A stretch of 64,000 nucleotides of DNA from Ramazzottius varieornatus (GCA_001949185.1 BDGG01000007.1:1686215-1750214), one strand, 5' to 3'; shown: positions 13,714-25,466, counted from the first letter of the stretch. Made by a program: numbers and translations. Notes: generated by a model from the sequence alone, not told the origin.

Positions 13714-15857
13714 ATGATGGCACCAAAGCGCAAGACGACCATGTCTACGGAGGATCAAGTGGCTACTCTCAAGAAGCCTGCCGTCACGCTCAAGTCTCGG
13801 TCCAGCCTGACCGTCTCCAAGGACTCATCTACCAAGGCAATGTCTAGAAAGACACTTGTCCCACCGCCGAGTGAAGTAGGCGACTTACTCATCTACGGCA
13901 ACAACGAAGCCGGCCAGCTGGCCTTCGAGGATCCTTCCGTCGTCAAGCGTTACCCCTTCGTCCACCCAGTGGACCGAATCGGCGGACATCCCATCCAGCA
14001 GATATCCAGTGGAGGGATGCACAGTGCTATACTGAACAACCAGGGTGTCGTCTGGACCTGGGGATGCAACGATGAAGGCGCTTTAGGCACAGGTTGGAAT
14101 TGCACTGTGTGATCGTTGTGACGTTATTCCGTTACTGATATTTGGCCGTAATTCAACGTGCCATTTGATGACATTGGTGACGTCATGCGCCACTGCACCA
14201 TCTGGCACGCCGTACGGTCAAACCTAGATGGAGAATATGCGGACAGTATGGCGCACGCTTGGCCAGGCCTTGTTTCTATTCTGATTTCTTGTATTTTTTG
14301 GTATTTTTACAGGCAAGGAAGACGACGAGGACAGCTGGAAAGCCAAGCAAGTCAAGCTGGAGGACGTGATTGACGTGACGACGGGCGATTCGCACACGGC
14401 CTTCCTGACCAAGACGAACCAAGTCTACTTGACGGGGACCATGCGGGACGCCAGTGGAGCCTTCGGTCTGGAGCGAGATAGTGGCCAAGTCACCTCCTTC
14501 CTACCCTTTCTTTTCTTGAGCAACCGAAGCAAGGACCCCAATGTCGTCAAAGATCGCGCCGTCAAAATATCCTCCGGTAGGGCTTTCACTGTGTACTTTC
14601 GCCGACATCCAGCGCACATATGTGTACCGATGGTTTCGTATGTTATTTGCCCTTGGTGTGTTGTAGGCTACAACCATTTCGCGTACCTGAATGTGGACGA
14701 CGAAGTTCACCTGCTGGGTGACTCGGGTAACGGGCAGCTGGGTCCCATTCCCGTCTACCGGGAAAGCGGCGGACGCTTCGGCCGGACGTACTTTCTGCAA
14801 AGGCGGAAGGTGCACATCAAAGTGTCCAAGACGTCGCACAAGCTGCACCACTTCTCCGACGTCTGGTGCGTCCCCCACGGCACCTTCGTCAAGACCAAAG
14901 AAGAGGAGCATGAAAGGTGGTTCGCCTGCGGCAATAACCTCAAGAACCAACTCGGCTTCCCTCCCGCCGAAGGGCAAGGTACTGTACGACGGAGCTGCTT
15001 TTAGCACAGTCACAGCATTAAAATGGAAGTCGATTTGTCTACATTGCTTGCAGAGGCGGGTGTGCAGTGGGACTGGGAGGAAGTAGTGACGCTGCGGGAC
15101 AAAGGCGTCATCAAGATTGTGGGCACGCAGACGCAGACCATGGCGCTGACCAGCGACGGCCTCCTCTACGTCTTTGGCCACAAGGAATACCTGGGTCTCT
15201 CCCCTGAAGCCCAAGAAGGCTGTACAGAAACACCACTTCTTCATCCCATTTGCCAAGAAGGCGGAGGTGAGCAAACGACAACTCGAACTGACTAAGACCT
15301 ATTCTTGCATGTAAAGTGCCGTATGGTACTAGAAGCATCTGAAGGATATTGGTCACGCTCGTACAAAGTCAGCGCCTCTTGGCAGTCAAAGTATGATCCT
15401 TTCTCCCAGCGGTTGGGAGCTTGGCAGCCGGCACACTAACTGAACAAGAGCCTTTTCCCATGTGGCGCACTCTGCCAGTGTTATCGACCGGAGGCGTGCG
15501 CCACTTGCAGCAGCGATTGTGACTAGCTTGTTTGCGCAGGTCGCGGCTGGGCTTCTCTTTAGACTTACCATCGGTGACGTGATAGTTGTGTCTTGCATTG
15601 CAGTGAGGTTCGCCGACGTTAGTTGTTCCAGCAACAACGCCACTGTGGCCGCTAGCAAGGATGGGCAGCTGTACGTCTGGGGCTCGCCTTCCTCCTCCGT
15701 TGTGTGTACCGAAGAAGAGGAGATGGAGGCCGTCATGCAACCCACCAAAGTTCAGTCCAAGAATACCGGCCTGTACGACATCTTCAAGGTCTCGGCAGGC
15801 GCCTCACACGCTCTCCTCTTGGGCAAGAAGAAGCCGCAAGTCAATGGGACTTCTTGA
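13714..15857 (+). CDS. RCC1: RCC1, chromatin-bound exchange factor for Ran
   Basis: Seven-bladed beta-propeller that makes RanGTP on chromatin, for nuclear transport and spindle assembly. Five exons: 13714-14092, 14313-14576, 14667-14978, 15054-15266, 15604-15857 (473 aa, phases agree). A basic N-terminal tail (MMAPKRKTTMST, then K/S-rich) would bind chromatin. The blade motifs are GDLLIYGNNEAGQLAF, GGMHSAILNNQGVVWTWGCN with DEGALGTG, DVTTGDSHTAFLT, GYNHFAYLNVDDEVHLLGD with SGNGQLG, ALTSDGLLYVFG, DGQLYVWGS and KVSAGASHALLLG. GCNDEGALG and GDSHTA are specific to RCC1 rather than other RLD proteins. The fourth intron (337 bp) contains a copy of the 51-bp palindrome. In-frame Mets upstream (13633) are possible starts but lack basic character. 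A polyadenylation hexamer lies at 16147. Confidence 0.93.
15458..15508. repeat. 51-bp imperfect palindrome, copy 1 (in RCC1 intron 4)
   Basis: Left arm CCATGTGGCGCA and right arm GTGCGCCACTTG pair around a core with ACCGG at element positions 30-34, as in the other four copies. Length is exactly 51 bp. Confidence 0.75.
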
Positions 15858-16146
15858 AGATGACAAACTGTAGAATACTTTCCGATTGCTCTTTTCCTCC
15901 GACGAAGTGGCAGTGTAGCCTACCGTCAGCTGGAGGAATTTGAAGTTTGGATTATTGTTTCAGCTGGATTATCATTTTTATCTGCTGTTTTGTCGACCTT
16001 GGAGAGCCGATGGAATGCTCTGAAGATATTTCACCATCGTATTCCAACGGGGTAAAGAAGTAAAATTTCATCTGGAAGATAACGCTATGTGTAGGGTGTC
16101 CGGCGTCCCTAGAGAGACGTGGGAGGGATGCGATAGAATGCTCGGG

Positions 16147-16152
16147 AATAAA
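16147..16152 (+). terminator. Polyadenylation signal AATAAA, RCC1
   Basis: Canonical hexamer 290 nt after the RCC1 stop. Confidence 0.5.
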
Positions 16153-16176
16153 CAACAAGAAGGACCGCTCCCACGG

Positions 16177-16215
16177 AGAATCTTGTTTATCGTCTCCGAC
16201 GATAAACATGATTCT
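16177..16215. repeat. Hairpin with 18-nt arms
   Basis: Arms 16177-16194 and 16198-16215 pair with one mismatch around a 3-nt loop; the inner 10 nt (GTTTATCGTC / GACGATAAAC) are perfect. It lies just past the RCC1 polyadenylation signal. Confidence 0.7.
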
Positions 16216-16306
16216 ACACGGCAAAAACCGTGGCTAAACAGTAGCAGTTTCAAGAGCTGATCAAAAACGTCCACACGGACCTTTGAAGGATCGCAAGTCG
16301 GTTGGA

Positions 16307-16324
16307 CAGTCCGGTTCCGGACTG
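16307..16324. repeat. 18-bp perfect palindrome
   Basis: CAGTCCGG TT CCGGACTG reads the same on both strands apart from the two-base centre. Confidence 0.7.
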
Positions 16325-16704
16325 CCGAAATGTCGTTGGTGAGCTCCTCCCATCAAAATCGTGCGCATTATCACCAGCGCATGCGAGCTGTGCGTGAGTG
16401 CGCACTAGCTACCCATGAGAAACGGGATCTATTCCTGTGTCAGGTCCTGGAGCATTCCCGCTCCGTTCTGTTTGAACCGTCTAACTGGAATGTCTCAAGA
16501 ATGGTAAAAGCGGGAGCATCGGTTAAGCATTCCCATCACCACTCCAGTCCAGATTTGTGCGCCGATCATTTGTTGAGGATTGGCGGTTTAACTATTACAG
16601 CGACTGGTTCGGGTGTATTCTTCCTGGTGGTTGTATTGTTTAGCATTCAAGCATTGAGCATTTGCGCGGCATTGCTTTGTGGGGTCAACCCTTGATTATA
16701 TTGG

Positions 16705-16710
16705 TTTATT
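16705..16710 (-). terminator. Polyadenylation signal AATAAA, ANKFN1-like gene
   Basis: Minus-strand hexamer about 390 nt after the proposed stop at 17101. Confidence 0.45.
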
Positions 16711-17100
16711 ATAATGGTAAATGTTTTGATTTGGTGGATACAAGGCTGTAAAGACAGGATAACGAAGAATAACTTGGCAAGGAATCGGAAAAAATTCACA
16801 AGGAGCTTCAGCAGACAATAGCAATGAGGTCAAAGCTGTAGCCGGCAAGCGGACATGATAAATTAGACAGTAACAAAATAACGAGGCAAAAACTGACCAA
16901 ATTGTAACAAAGAGGCCTAAACAGTAGGTAACAATTCTCCAAACTAACTACAGCCATTTTAGCAGAGCAAAGTTTGAAGAAAAAATTATAAACCTGAGGT
17001 AAAATGTAAAGAGGAAACCGACTGAAAAACCACCCGGAAACTTTCCACTTCTGGTTCTAAACTTTACACAAGTTATTCAGGCAAACCGTCGGTGTCCGTA

Positions 17101-20100
17101 CTATAAGAAGAAATCTTGTGGATCCAATCCTTGCTCTTCCAGGTATCCTTGGACGAGAACTTTCGCACAAACTCGAGTGCCATGGCCTAACATCTCTTCC
17201 CCTTCCTGAATGCTGAAACAAAGAAGGATCTAGAGGGCGCCACTCACTTTACCGTCCGTTAAATCGTCTGTCAAATAGTAAACACTGGAATCCTCTCCGA
17301 CCCCAGATAGGAATACTCCGCGATGACATCATGCGGTGGGAGGAGTTGTGGATTCTGTGCTGCAATCTCATTAGGAATGCTGAGATGAGCTAAATGTTCA
17401 TTCAAATAACCCTCAGCATTCCTTTGAGGTTCGCAGCATTTATTTTTGGGGTTCCTCGGACCTCCAGTCCCGTTACCCATGGGTAGTCTTGTTCGTCGTC
17501 GTTCTGTCTCTGGTGGCAGGCCGTTCCGGATGTGAACAGGGTCGAGATCTGTCTCGTTTTCCGTTGGGTTGCTGCTGTAAAGTCCGGAGCAGCAGCGGTA
17601 ATGGTGAGGTGTTCCACATAGTCGGTCGCAACTGTGGGAGCATCGATGTCGACAGGGCGAGCGCACCGGAAGTGAAGCCAGTTGCTGGCGCAGCCAGTGA
17701 CAAAGGACGTGGTCAGACAGCAGTAGGCCGGAGAGAGCAGCCCAAAGGATCAGCAGAACGAGCGGAGTTTCTACGAAGGCTAACGAAACCTCAGTATACT
17801 GTTACAGTGTTACTTGTCTAGTTTTCTTTATTTCTCTTTACAGTCCACATCGCTGTTTCCCAAACTTTACACTCTCCAATGTTCGGAAATTGAATGGATC
17901 GACCATACAACCAGCGGCGACAGGTAAGGTATCAGAATTAACTATTGGAAAAGGTAGAATGAATTATTCTTTCAGGCGTTAGCATCCAGTCTTCTGACCT
18001 GGCGAGCTACAAACCCGCTGGGACAGAGTCTTTCCGGCTGGAGCTGCCCCGCACCTTTTTGGACAGGCTCGTTATCGGGGGGAATGTTAGGAAGTTTCAA
18101 GAAAGGGGGACGAGGAGGAGGAGAAAGAGGTGAGTGGTGCGGTTCGAGAATGTGGAAGTGGCGACGAGGACGATGGCGGTTTGTGCTTTGCCTTACGACG
18201 CTGGGCATCCAGCGGATTCCGTTCCAGACTTCGTCCAACGAGGTTTGCAGCTGATGCAGCTGTTGCTGGTACTGCTTCAAGTTGGTGCTGGAGACTGCCG
18301 CCTCATTGTAAACCTAGAAGGATGTTCTTACCGAAGTTACCCTTTATTGATTTCCGAAATGAACTTTCCCGATGTACAAAGTTGATGATGACTTTCCAGT
18401 CCAGAACTGACCTGTCGCTGCCGACTCAGAAGATGGACGGCCAAAGATTCCTGTACCAAGGAAGCCTGGCAGTAGGCCAGCCAGAGTGGAATATGGTATG
18501 TTTGGAAAAAGACTGAAAGTGGAAGTCGAGCCTTTAATTTTTTTGAAACTCAGAGTATCGAATTTATGGGTGCTATCTTGTAGATCGGACTTACGATATT
18601 CCATCTGTTGGACGGCGACTTTCAGTAATCCCTTGTGTTGTACTTCAGAAATGGAGCAACTTCTGAGCTCGGCCTGGTCGCCATACAAGATGAGGATGGC
18701 TGTCTGATCGTCGATGCGGACGACCTCCTCAAAGAGGTAAGGATTTTCGTGGTCATGAGGTCGCATCGACAAGATTCGGCGCAGGGAATGCCAGGCTGTA
18801 TTTACTTGCTCGGCCATCAGTGGTATCTTTCCTTTCGGGCCTGTAGAAAGCTGAAGAACGGAGCCCCACTCGTCTTTGGTAACATGCGGATTATCGCGGA
18901 GTTTGACGGTGGGTAGCATTCCCGGCCTTCCTTTGGTCGTCTGGACGGCCACGTTGTCCACAGTACAGTGCAACTCCAGAAAACTTAGATGTAAGCCGCT
19001 AGCCATCTTTTTTCTTGCAGATCTTGCGAAAGTGGCCACTTCTTGAATACCGGTGGACGATACCATTACCAACAAGGGATCCAGCCCTTCGTTCAAGGAC
19101 AAGGCTTCGACTTCCTTGATGTGCACCCACCGAAGACCAGAAGGTAAGGCGTAGTCTTCGGCTTGCACATTCAACGTACGAATCAGTAGCATCATGGAGA
19201 TGTTATTATCGTGGTCATAGAGGGGATGAATGTAGAGCAGACCGAGATCAGTCAAGCATAACCAGGACTGCAGGCTTATCAAAGCTTGTACTGTGGGATA
19301 ACAGAGATCACAGGAAGTTTCTTTTGAGGAGGACAGGAGATTGCGAATGGTGACCAAAAAGTCGGGGCTCAGGCAGGATAGTTTGTGCAGTCGGGCATAT
19401 TCTTTGGATGTGACGGTACCAAGAAACTGGCTTTGGACTAGTTGATTGGGAAGCGACAAGTTATCACAGAGCAGAAGAAAGTCATCTTTGATTACCAAAC
19501 ACTAAAATACCAGACAGCAGTCACCTATCACTAACTCGTATTGGATGGATCAAGATGGAAACCTTGTCGTGACTCACCGACAGGAAGAGGCCGCCATCGA
19601 AAGTTGAATGTGTTCGGTTGAGTGGCTTGATGATAGCTTTGAGGCTGTCTTTGATACTAGGCCGCCGAGAGACAGATCGCAAAGATGGCTCGTGGTCAGT
19701 GGAGGGAGTTTGCCTTTGGACTTTGTGTTGAAGTTGCAGCGTCCCATCCACAATCTCCTGCAGTATCAGTAACGCTTCGTCGTAGCTACTTCCTTTGGTG
19801 GTATCACTCAGATCTCTCCAAGCTTGAAATATGTAAGACAGGCTAGTTTCATACACGAGTTCACCCGGAGTTGGAAAAAGGTGTCGACGGGCTTACAGGT
19901 AATGGTCGAGGGAGAAGGGTGTGCTAAAACTGGCGAACCGAAACCAGCCAGATTGGCCACAGACAGACGGAAGTAATAGGGCTGGTCCTTGGCAAGATCC
20001 GCGACAATCAAACGAGGAGGATCCATCAGGTCCCGGAATGTTTGAGAAGCTACATTATTGGTGAAGGTGCCGTCCAGGCACCATTCAACTACGACGTAAG

Positions 20101-21014
20101 CCGGAAGAAGGTAAGATGTCAAGAAAGGGGGGTAAAAACGATCGCAGTAGACAGAATTGACCAGTAATGGCCCCGCTACCTTTGAAGCCCGAAACGATCC
20201 CCGGAGATTCAGTTCTTGTCAGACAAGTTACAGCGACAGCATCTTCGTCCCAAGCTTCGATGGTAACTTTGTCCAAATAGTTGCGAGGTGGCCCTGTCGA
20301 TTGCCGAATAATATCGACGTGGTATCGTTCTCGAATATACGGTTTTTTGTCTTGCAACTTACGCGTTTTCTCGACGTTGTGGATCATCTGTTGCAAGATG
20401 TTGATGGACGGAATGGCCGCCAGTTCTGCGACCAAGAGTCGTGGATTAGGATTCGTTCTGAGCTGGGAAACCGCTTGGATGGCGTCCAGGCCTCGAAGTG
20501 CTCTGGTCAGTGCTTCCATTCGGGTATTCTTATTCAACAGACTAGGTGTTTCCTGTGCTCCGCGTTGAAACAGATCATGGGCTATTGCAGGGTAGTTTAA
20601 CATGACGGCTTCATCAACCAGCCGCCAGCCGAACTGGTTGCAGCGGTTGAGGTCCAGTGGTGGGTCCTGCAGTTGGTTGAGGATGTCGCCGAAGAGCGCA
20701 GTCTCCTGACGTCGAAGGGCTGTCCAGAGAAGCTGCTCGGCCAGAGCACGCTTGCGGGCATCGTGCTTACGCTCAAAGAGGAAGCTGATCAAGCTCTGGA
20801 AGTTGCGCTGTACGGAGCGGCTGATGGACGGTGAGCGCCATCTGGCGGAGGACTTTTGGACGTCCGCGCTGGACAGAGAGCCATCGCGGCGTGGTTTGCG
20901 AGCCGACTGTCGACTACTGTGTTGGCTCTTCGTCGCAGGTACGTTTTCCTGATAGTTCAAGGGTAATTGGTAACAGCATTGCGACGTATAAAAGTAAAAA
21001 TGCGGGAAAGGCAA
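17101..21014 (-). CDS. ANKFN1: ANKFN1 / Wide awake-like protein (ankyrin + fibronectin III)
   Basis: Cytoplasmic scaffold; the fly ortholog (Wide awake) links the clock to sleep by acting on GABA-A receptors. Exons read with confidence on the minus strand: about 20948-20180, 20088-19898, 19822-19578, 19501-18595, 18512-18412, 18313 to about 17999. In order: ankyrin region (DLNRCNQFGWRLVDEAVML, HDLFQRGAQETPS), FN3 domain (VEWCLDGTF to DQPYYFRLSVANLAGFG), the SWRDLSD block, the RGLYL-like GGLFLS, LLPTVKLRDNPHVTKDEWG, LFFQTYHIPLWLAYC and QQLHQLQTSLDEVWNGIRW. All of these match ANKFN1 in order. The N-terminal start (21014 or an upstream exon) is not settled. The 3' part is uncertain: the last exon, ending at 17101 with AKVLVQGYLEEQGLDPQD, is preceded by a strong intron, but the frame between 17300 and 17999 switches and could not be resolved. 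Confidence 0.82.
17844..18133 (+). CDS. Possible small plus-strand exon pair antisense to the ANKFN1 tail
   Basis: On the plus strand, TTTACAG opens an exon 17844-17923 with donor CAG/GTAAGG, and TCTTTCAG opens 17976-18133, ending in a TGA. The joined frame reads FTLSNVRKLNGSTIQP, then SIQSSDLASYKPAGTESFRL, then ELPRTFLDRLVIGGNV and a basic end, TRRRRKR. Both splice signals are better than those read on the minus strand here, yet the minus strand also carries an open frame continuous with ANKFN1. No family recognised and no start exon found. Confidence 0.25.
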
Positions 21015-23467
21015 AAGATGATGATGGGGTCAAAAACTCGGAGTAAACTAAATACAAAGCGTGTATCTTCAAACCTTGGATTCTCCTTGTGGGTCGCTTA
21101 GGTGCTTGGGATCGTTGGTACCTTGAAAACTCCGGGATGTAGCAATAGGGTGTGTGAGGTCGGTGGTTGCTGCGCGCGACTGACCAAGAATATTCAGTCG
21201 CGATTCCGACCTGTAATTTAAAACCCATCAAATTTTTTTCTGTCACTCTAACTGCCCGACATATTTCCCTATACCGCCAAACGTCAATCACGAAACGTGA
21301 CTTTAGAACGTATTCGTAGTTACTGCGGAGCTTGTGATAGGCTGACACGATCCCCAAAAATGCCAGCTTGTCCAAACGAAACGAAATTGGCATCAGGTGT
21401 ACACCGAAATCTATAAACCCCCTCCCATGATGGGATCCGAGCTGGAAAAACGGGCCCCCCAGTGTCGACTTAGCCTTGTTAATACATTCGCTTTTTCTTT
21501 TTCATTAATCTAGGGATCGTAATCATCGTCACGTGTTACTGTTACGCCCGCTGATTACGAGAATAAGTTTCCGGCAAAGAGGCTTGTCAGAGTTGGGCCT
21601 TGTTTCATGTCTCATGGCACGTAGGTTGGAACGACGCAGTCTTTCGACGCCACATGATGGCAACATGAAAGTTTCGCTGTTGGAAACATCGAATAGTTAA
21701 CGAAAAGAGTGAGGACGGTTGATAAATGCTAACAGCACGTCAAGGATGTCATCCATCAGAAGAATATGAGTAGAATGGCCAGTAACTGCCTTCGTTGACG
21801 TCTGTAGCCGACCTACCGCATATCGCTGCCGAGAGCCGACTGGTAATTAGGTTTGCGCTAGAGTACGCCTAGAAGCAACATCACTAGTCCGTCACAATGG
21901 GCCACCCTGCTTGCAGGGTTTTCCACCAACAAAACCACCAGTAGACTTTCCCCTTATATCCTATCACCGACGCGAACAGATACCCACTTTAGTTTCAGAT
22001 TCTTTCTCAAATGTTCTTGGTCTGAATAACAGCTCTATTCAAAAAAGGAAAGTCGTGAGAAATTTATCGTTGCTGTCTCGTACTTTTCACCGGAATTTTC
22101 AAGTCTTCAAACAAGCAACTACTAGACTTAAGTTGCATGGGCTTACAATGGGGCAAGTGGTTGACTTACAGAAAGCGATCGACTGAACGAGCACGGTCCT
22201 TCAGTTTTTGAAAGGCACCGCTGCTGCCCAGGGACAACGTCGACGGCGACTTGGCGTGTTCCATATTCATCTATGTAATCCATAAGATACCGGCACTTCT
22301 ACATCTAGTACCCAGATGACGATTCCATGGTGGACAGAACCCTCATCTGAGGTTTTTTTGTAAAACACACTGACTGCCAATATTATTTACAAAATACAAC
22401 ATTCACCAGATGAAATTATGTTCGAATGTTGATGAGGTTGGGGATGTGGGGCTGTGCGACGAACGGGTATTCCACAACAACATGAATGACGGACAAGATT
22501 GGTTGGCAGTTGGCACATCAAGTTAACAAGTGAGCTCTTTAGTTACGGCCTGAAACACCAGGCGTAGAGTATGGCTTATATCCAAGCGTAGTCAGATCGC
22601 CGTGTACACTCCAGTGTGAAACCATCGTCGCCATCGTGGGCGTTGGCGGACTTTACACTTGATTCACTTTGTCATAAAAACCACACTGGAATTCCCATCA
22701 AAAATATTCTGGCTACACGGTGGTTGTAGCTTGTGGGTAGAAGAGAAAGTAGAAGAACGGACGACAGACGGGCATTTGATGGTCGTATGATTGCAGAAGA
22801 AATATTATTCTTCTCACGATTTCAGATTGGTTTTGACTGTCAGGGTAGATCAAATTATCGTATAAAGATCAACGAATGCTGCATGCATACCGCAATGTTA
22901 TCTCTCACCTGCAAATGATAGAGCATGCAGCAGCACATACAGTATTGTAGATGACGGATTTAGGTTGGCGGTGGGTTTGAGAGTAAGAAATCAAGTCGTC
23001 ACTGGCCGCTCTGTAATTAAATCGAATTAAACCCGACATGTTCAAACTAACACGGCCTCGGCTCTTTTCCGCGCTTGGAGCACTCATATTCTCACCGTAG
23101 CACGAAGCAATACATTATACACCTCAGGCCTGAATGGAAACTTCATACCAGCTGCCGACCCGATCGAGAAGCCGGTAAAGGGGTAGCTCGGCACGATCGT
23201 CTTTCCAAGTGGCGCGCTTTTTTAGCCAAAAAGACCGGAAAAGTGCGTCACTTGGCAGGCATCTTTGTCGAGTCTGTTTGCTGAGCTTTCGACTACTGAA
23301 ACATTCCAGCCTGAACGATATGCAAAATTTCATTGAATAACCCGTTTATTGGTCGAATTACAGCGAATTTTCGCGTTTTGAAACAAATTGTAAGGAAAGG
23401 AATGCTGATCTCTGTTACTAATCATAAGGCTTTACAAACAGGATATAACAGTATTGTCTCGCATGTT
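21015..23467. other. Gene-poor stretch
   Basis: About 2.4 kb with no exon that can be supported. An open frame at 20914-21393 (minus) is rich in aromatic and hydrophobic residues but has no splice logic linking it to the ANKFN1 gene. A 51-bp palindrome copy lies at 23205-23255. Confidence 0.45.
23205..23255. repeat. 51-bp imperfect palindrome, copy 2
   Basis: Arms CCAAGTGGCGCGC and GTGCGTCACTTGG, core with TTAGCC and ACCGG. It is preceded by GATCGTCTTT, nearly identical to the flank of the copy at 62144. Confidence 0.8.
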
Positions 23468-24814
23468 TTAGTTGTCATCGAACATGGCGCGTCTGCCGCC
23501 ACGATGCTTGCGCTTCATTTCGTCGAGGATGCGCGTCACCTTCTTGCACATGCAGTCTTTGCCTTTGCCACGGCGGCCTCGTCCGCCGCGACCTCGATCC
23601 ATCGAGTCCTCTTGTGGGCCGACTTGCTCGTCACCATCCTGCTCCTCACTGCTGCTGCCACCTTCGGGGCCCTTCCACTCCTTCTTTTCGTCCGGACTGC
23701 CTTCGTCGTCATCGTCATCGTCGTTCTCCATCGGCCACCGCTGCTCGCCTAAATGGCCGAACCCGCCATGGTGCCCTTCGTCGCTTCTTCGTCCATGCAT
23801 GCGGGGACCCAGCAGGTCACGGTCCATGTCGAAACGGGGCTGCCACTTGGGGCGCCAGTTGAAGTCCTCAGGTTTGATTTTCTCATCAGAATCCGCATTC
23901 TTATCCTCTCCTTGATTTTTGAAGAAAAGGTAAGCAGGAGCAACGTTGTTGTTGTCGTCATCTTGCTGATCAACAGTCGCTTGGTTGCCTTGCAGATAGT
24001 TCATCCAGCTGAAAGGTCCACCATGGCCCCACGGATGCATCCAGCGCCCAAAGTGTGGCCACTGTCCGTAACCGTACGATGGCTGACTGTTAAAAGTAGC
24101 CGGTAGACTGTCGTCTTGGGTCTGCATCGGCATCGGCATGAGAGAGTTTGAGGCAGTGAAGAAGGGCTGTTGTTGTTGGTTCATGCCGAATGAAGTGGCG
24201 AAAGGACTAGGGGGTTGCATGGTTTGACTGAGCGAAGAGGCAAAGGGCATGGCGAAGGGGGAAGATGACTGGGCGAAGCTGCCGGGCTGTTGTTGGGTGG
24301 CCGTGAAGGTGGGGAAAGGGTTGGCTGGGTTGAGTTGGTTGGCGGCTTGGTTACCGCTGTCCACTCCGTAGACAATGTTGAAGGCTTGGGCTGCTGCCGG
24401 AGGTTGGTCAGGAGTGTCGGTATTGCTATCGGAAGAACCAGAGTCTATGATGAGAGCCACAGGAGACCAGAGGCTGGAGTCGCCGGAAGTAGTATCCGAG
24501 CTGACTAGAGAGTTGTCGACCGTGTCGGGAAATGAACGAGGGCGAGGATCAAAAGGTGATCGGTCATGAGCCAAGTCTTTAGCTAGCCGGATTAATTTCA
24601 GCAGGAGCTGGGACAGGTCGATGGGCACATCGGAGCTGTTGGAGGAGGAAGCGGTGGCGGCGTTGTTGTTGTTGTTGTTGAGGGAGACAACATTATCGGT
24701 GTTGGAGCTGATACCGATGGGTGAGATGGAAGGCTGCATGTTGAAGGTGTTTGGCATGATTTGGCCGTGTACCAAGGGTACTAGGCAGACTATCAGCCAC
24801 AGGGCTGACGCCAT
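23468..24814 (-). CDS. Secreted low-complexity acidic protein, unknown function
   Basis: Single exon, 448 aa, no family recognised. A clear signal peptide (MASALWLIVCLVPLVHGQ) is followed by an Asn/Ser/Thr-rich region with a run of six Asn, then a short helical stretch (DLSQLLLKLIRLAKDLAHD). Next come a Gln/Pro/Phe/Ser-rich middle with repeated FA-x-PFA motifs and a Trp/Gly/His-rich block (GYGQWPHFGRWMHPWGHGG). The C-terminal third is strongly charged: seven Asp in a row, then E/K/G/S, and finally GRGGRGRRGKG and two cysteines in DCMCKKV. This is the composition of extracellular matrix, cuticle or mineral-binding proteins, but that is inference. Lack of introns stands out among its neighbours. 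Confidence 0.75.
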   Translation of the reverse strand: MASALWLIVCLVPLVHGQIMPNTFNMQPSISPIGISSNTDNVVSLNNNNNNAATASSSNSSDVPIDLSQLLLKLIRLAKDLAHDRSPFDPRPRSFPDTVDNSLVSSDTTSGDSSLWSPVALIIDSGSSDSNTDTPDQPPAAAQAFNIVYGVDSGNQAANQLNPANPFPTFTATQQQPGSFAQSSSPFAMPFASSLSQTMQPPSPFATSFGMNQQQQPFFTASNSLMPMPMQTQDDSLPATFNSQPSYGYGQWPHFGRWMHPWGHGGPFSWMNYLQGNQATVDQQDDDNNNVAPAYLFFKNQGEDKNADSDEKIKPEDFNWRPKWQPRFDMDRDLLGPRMHGRRSDEGHHGGFGHLGEQRWPMENDDDDDDEGSPDEKKEWKGPEGGSSSEEQDGDEQVGPQEDSMDRGRGGRGRRGKGKDCMCKKVTRILDEMKRKHRGGRRAMFDDN

Positions 24815-25466
24815 CTTGGAAACTTGCTGTGTAGTTGACGAAGGGGTAAAAGTGAGCTAGGGAACTGCCTCATCTGCGTATAAATGCCGGTCTTATTTAT
24901 CGTGAATGGCGCTCAAAAAGAATCATCCGGATGTTTTCTTTTCAGAACCGGTTGCTGTGTGGACTGTGTGGACGTCGCGAAGACGGAGCCTCGAAGCGAG
25001 CGACGCCAAGTACGAGGAAGTTCCCAGCTATGCTTCTCCTCGACTGTGTCTTCACAGGTAAACGAATGAATGAAATGTTGATTCTTCCCGGTTGCCTGCA
25101 ATTTCTCTGCTGAGCTTTTCAAAGTAGTATTATATCTCGTCAGCAACCTTTCATTATGTTGCAAAACGTGCCGAAGTCGATATCTGTTTCTTCGTGGTCA
25201 CGAGCGCGACGGAACAAAACACGGCCCTGTGTAGAAAAGCAAACAGTCAGGGAAGCCAGCTTGGCAAAATCGAAAGCCGCCACATCCTCTTTGCCAGGTA
25301 GAGAAGAAGGTAAAGTCAATAACTAGAGACGGATCATTCCGTAGCAGAACACAGATAAAACAGCATTGGCTCAGAACGGTGATGTGACAAATTCTGTCAG
25401 CAAACGCAAGACTATTCCCCTACCGGTCTCAGTCAACAGAGTCAACAGCGAAAAGTACGGTGTTGG
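24815..25466. other. Intergenic upstream of the secreted acidic protein
   Basis: About 650 bp between two minus-strand genes. Small open frames on both strands are unsupported. It should hold the promoter of the secreted protein and the 3'UTR of the SLC44 gene. Confidence 0.45.

Larger units (their letters stand above)
15858..17100. other. Convergent 3' region of RCC1 (+) and ANKFN1-like gene (-)
   Basis: AATAAA at 16147-16152 (plus) would end the RCC1 transcript. AATAAA on the minus strand at 16710-16705 would end the opposite gene, so the two 3'UTRs need not overlap. Two hairpins lie between (16177-16215 and 16307-16324). An open frame at 16330-16695 ends in a hydrophobic stretch but has no supporting signal. 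Confidence 0.55.

Noticed and set aside
15181-15266. Alternative frame at the end of RCC1 exon 4 rich in Lys and His
   Set aside because: It looked coding, but the original frame keeps phase with exon 5 and aligns with the RCC1 blade.
16330-16695. 121-codon plus-strand frame with a hydrophobic end
   Set aside because: It lies between two polyadenylation signals in convergent 3' regions, with no splice logic or family signature.
20914-21393. 159-codon minus-strand frame upstream of ANKFN1
   Set aside because: Composition is unlike the gene and the 3' end runs through a likely acceptor; at best 5'UTR or intron.
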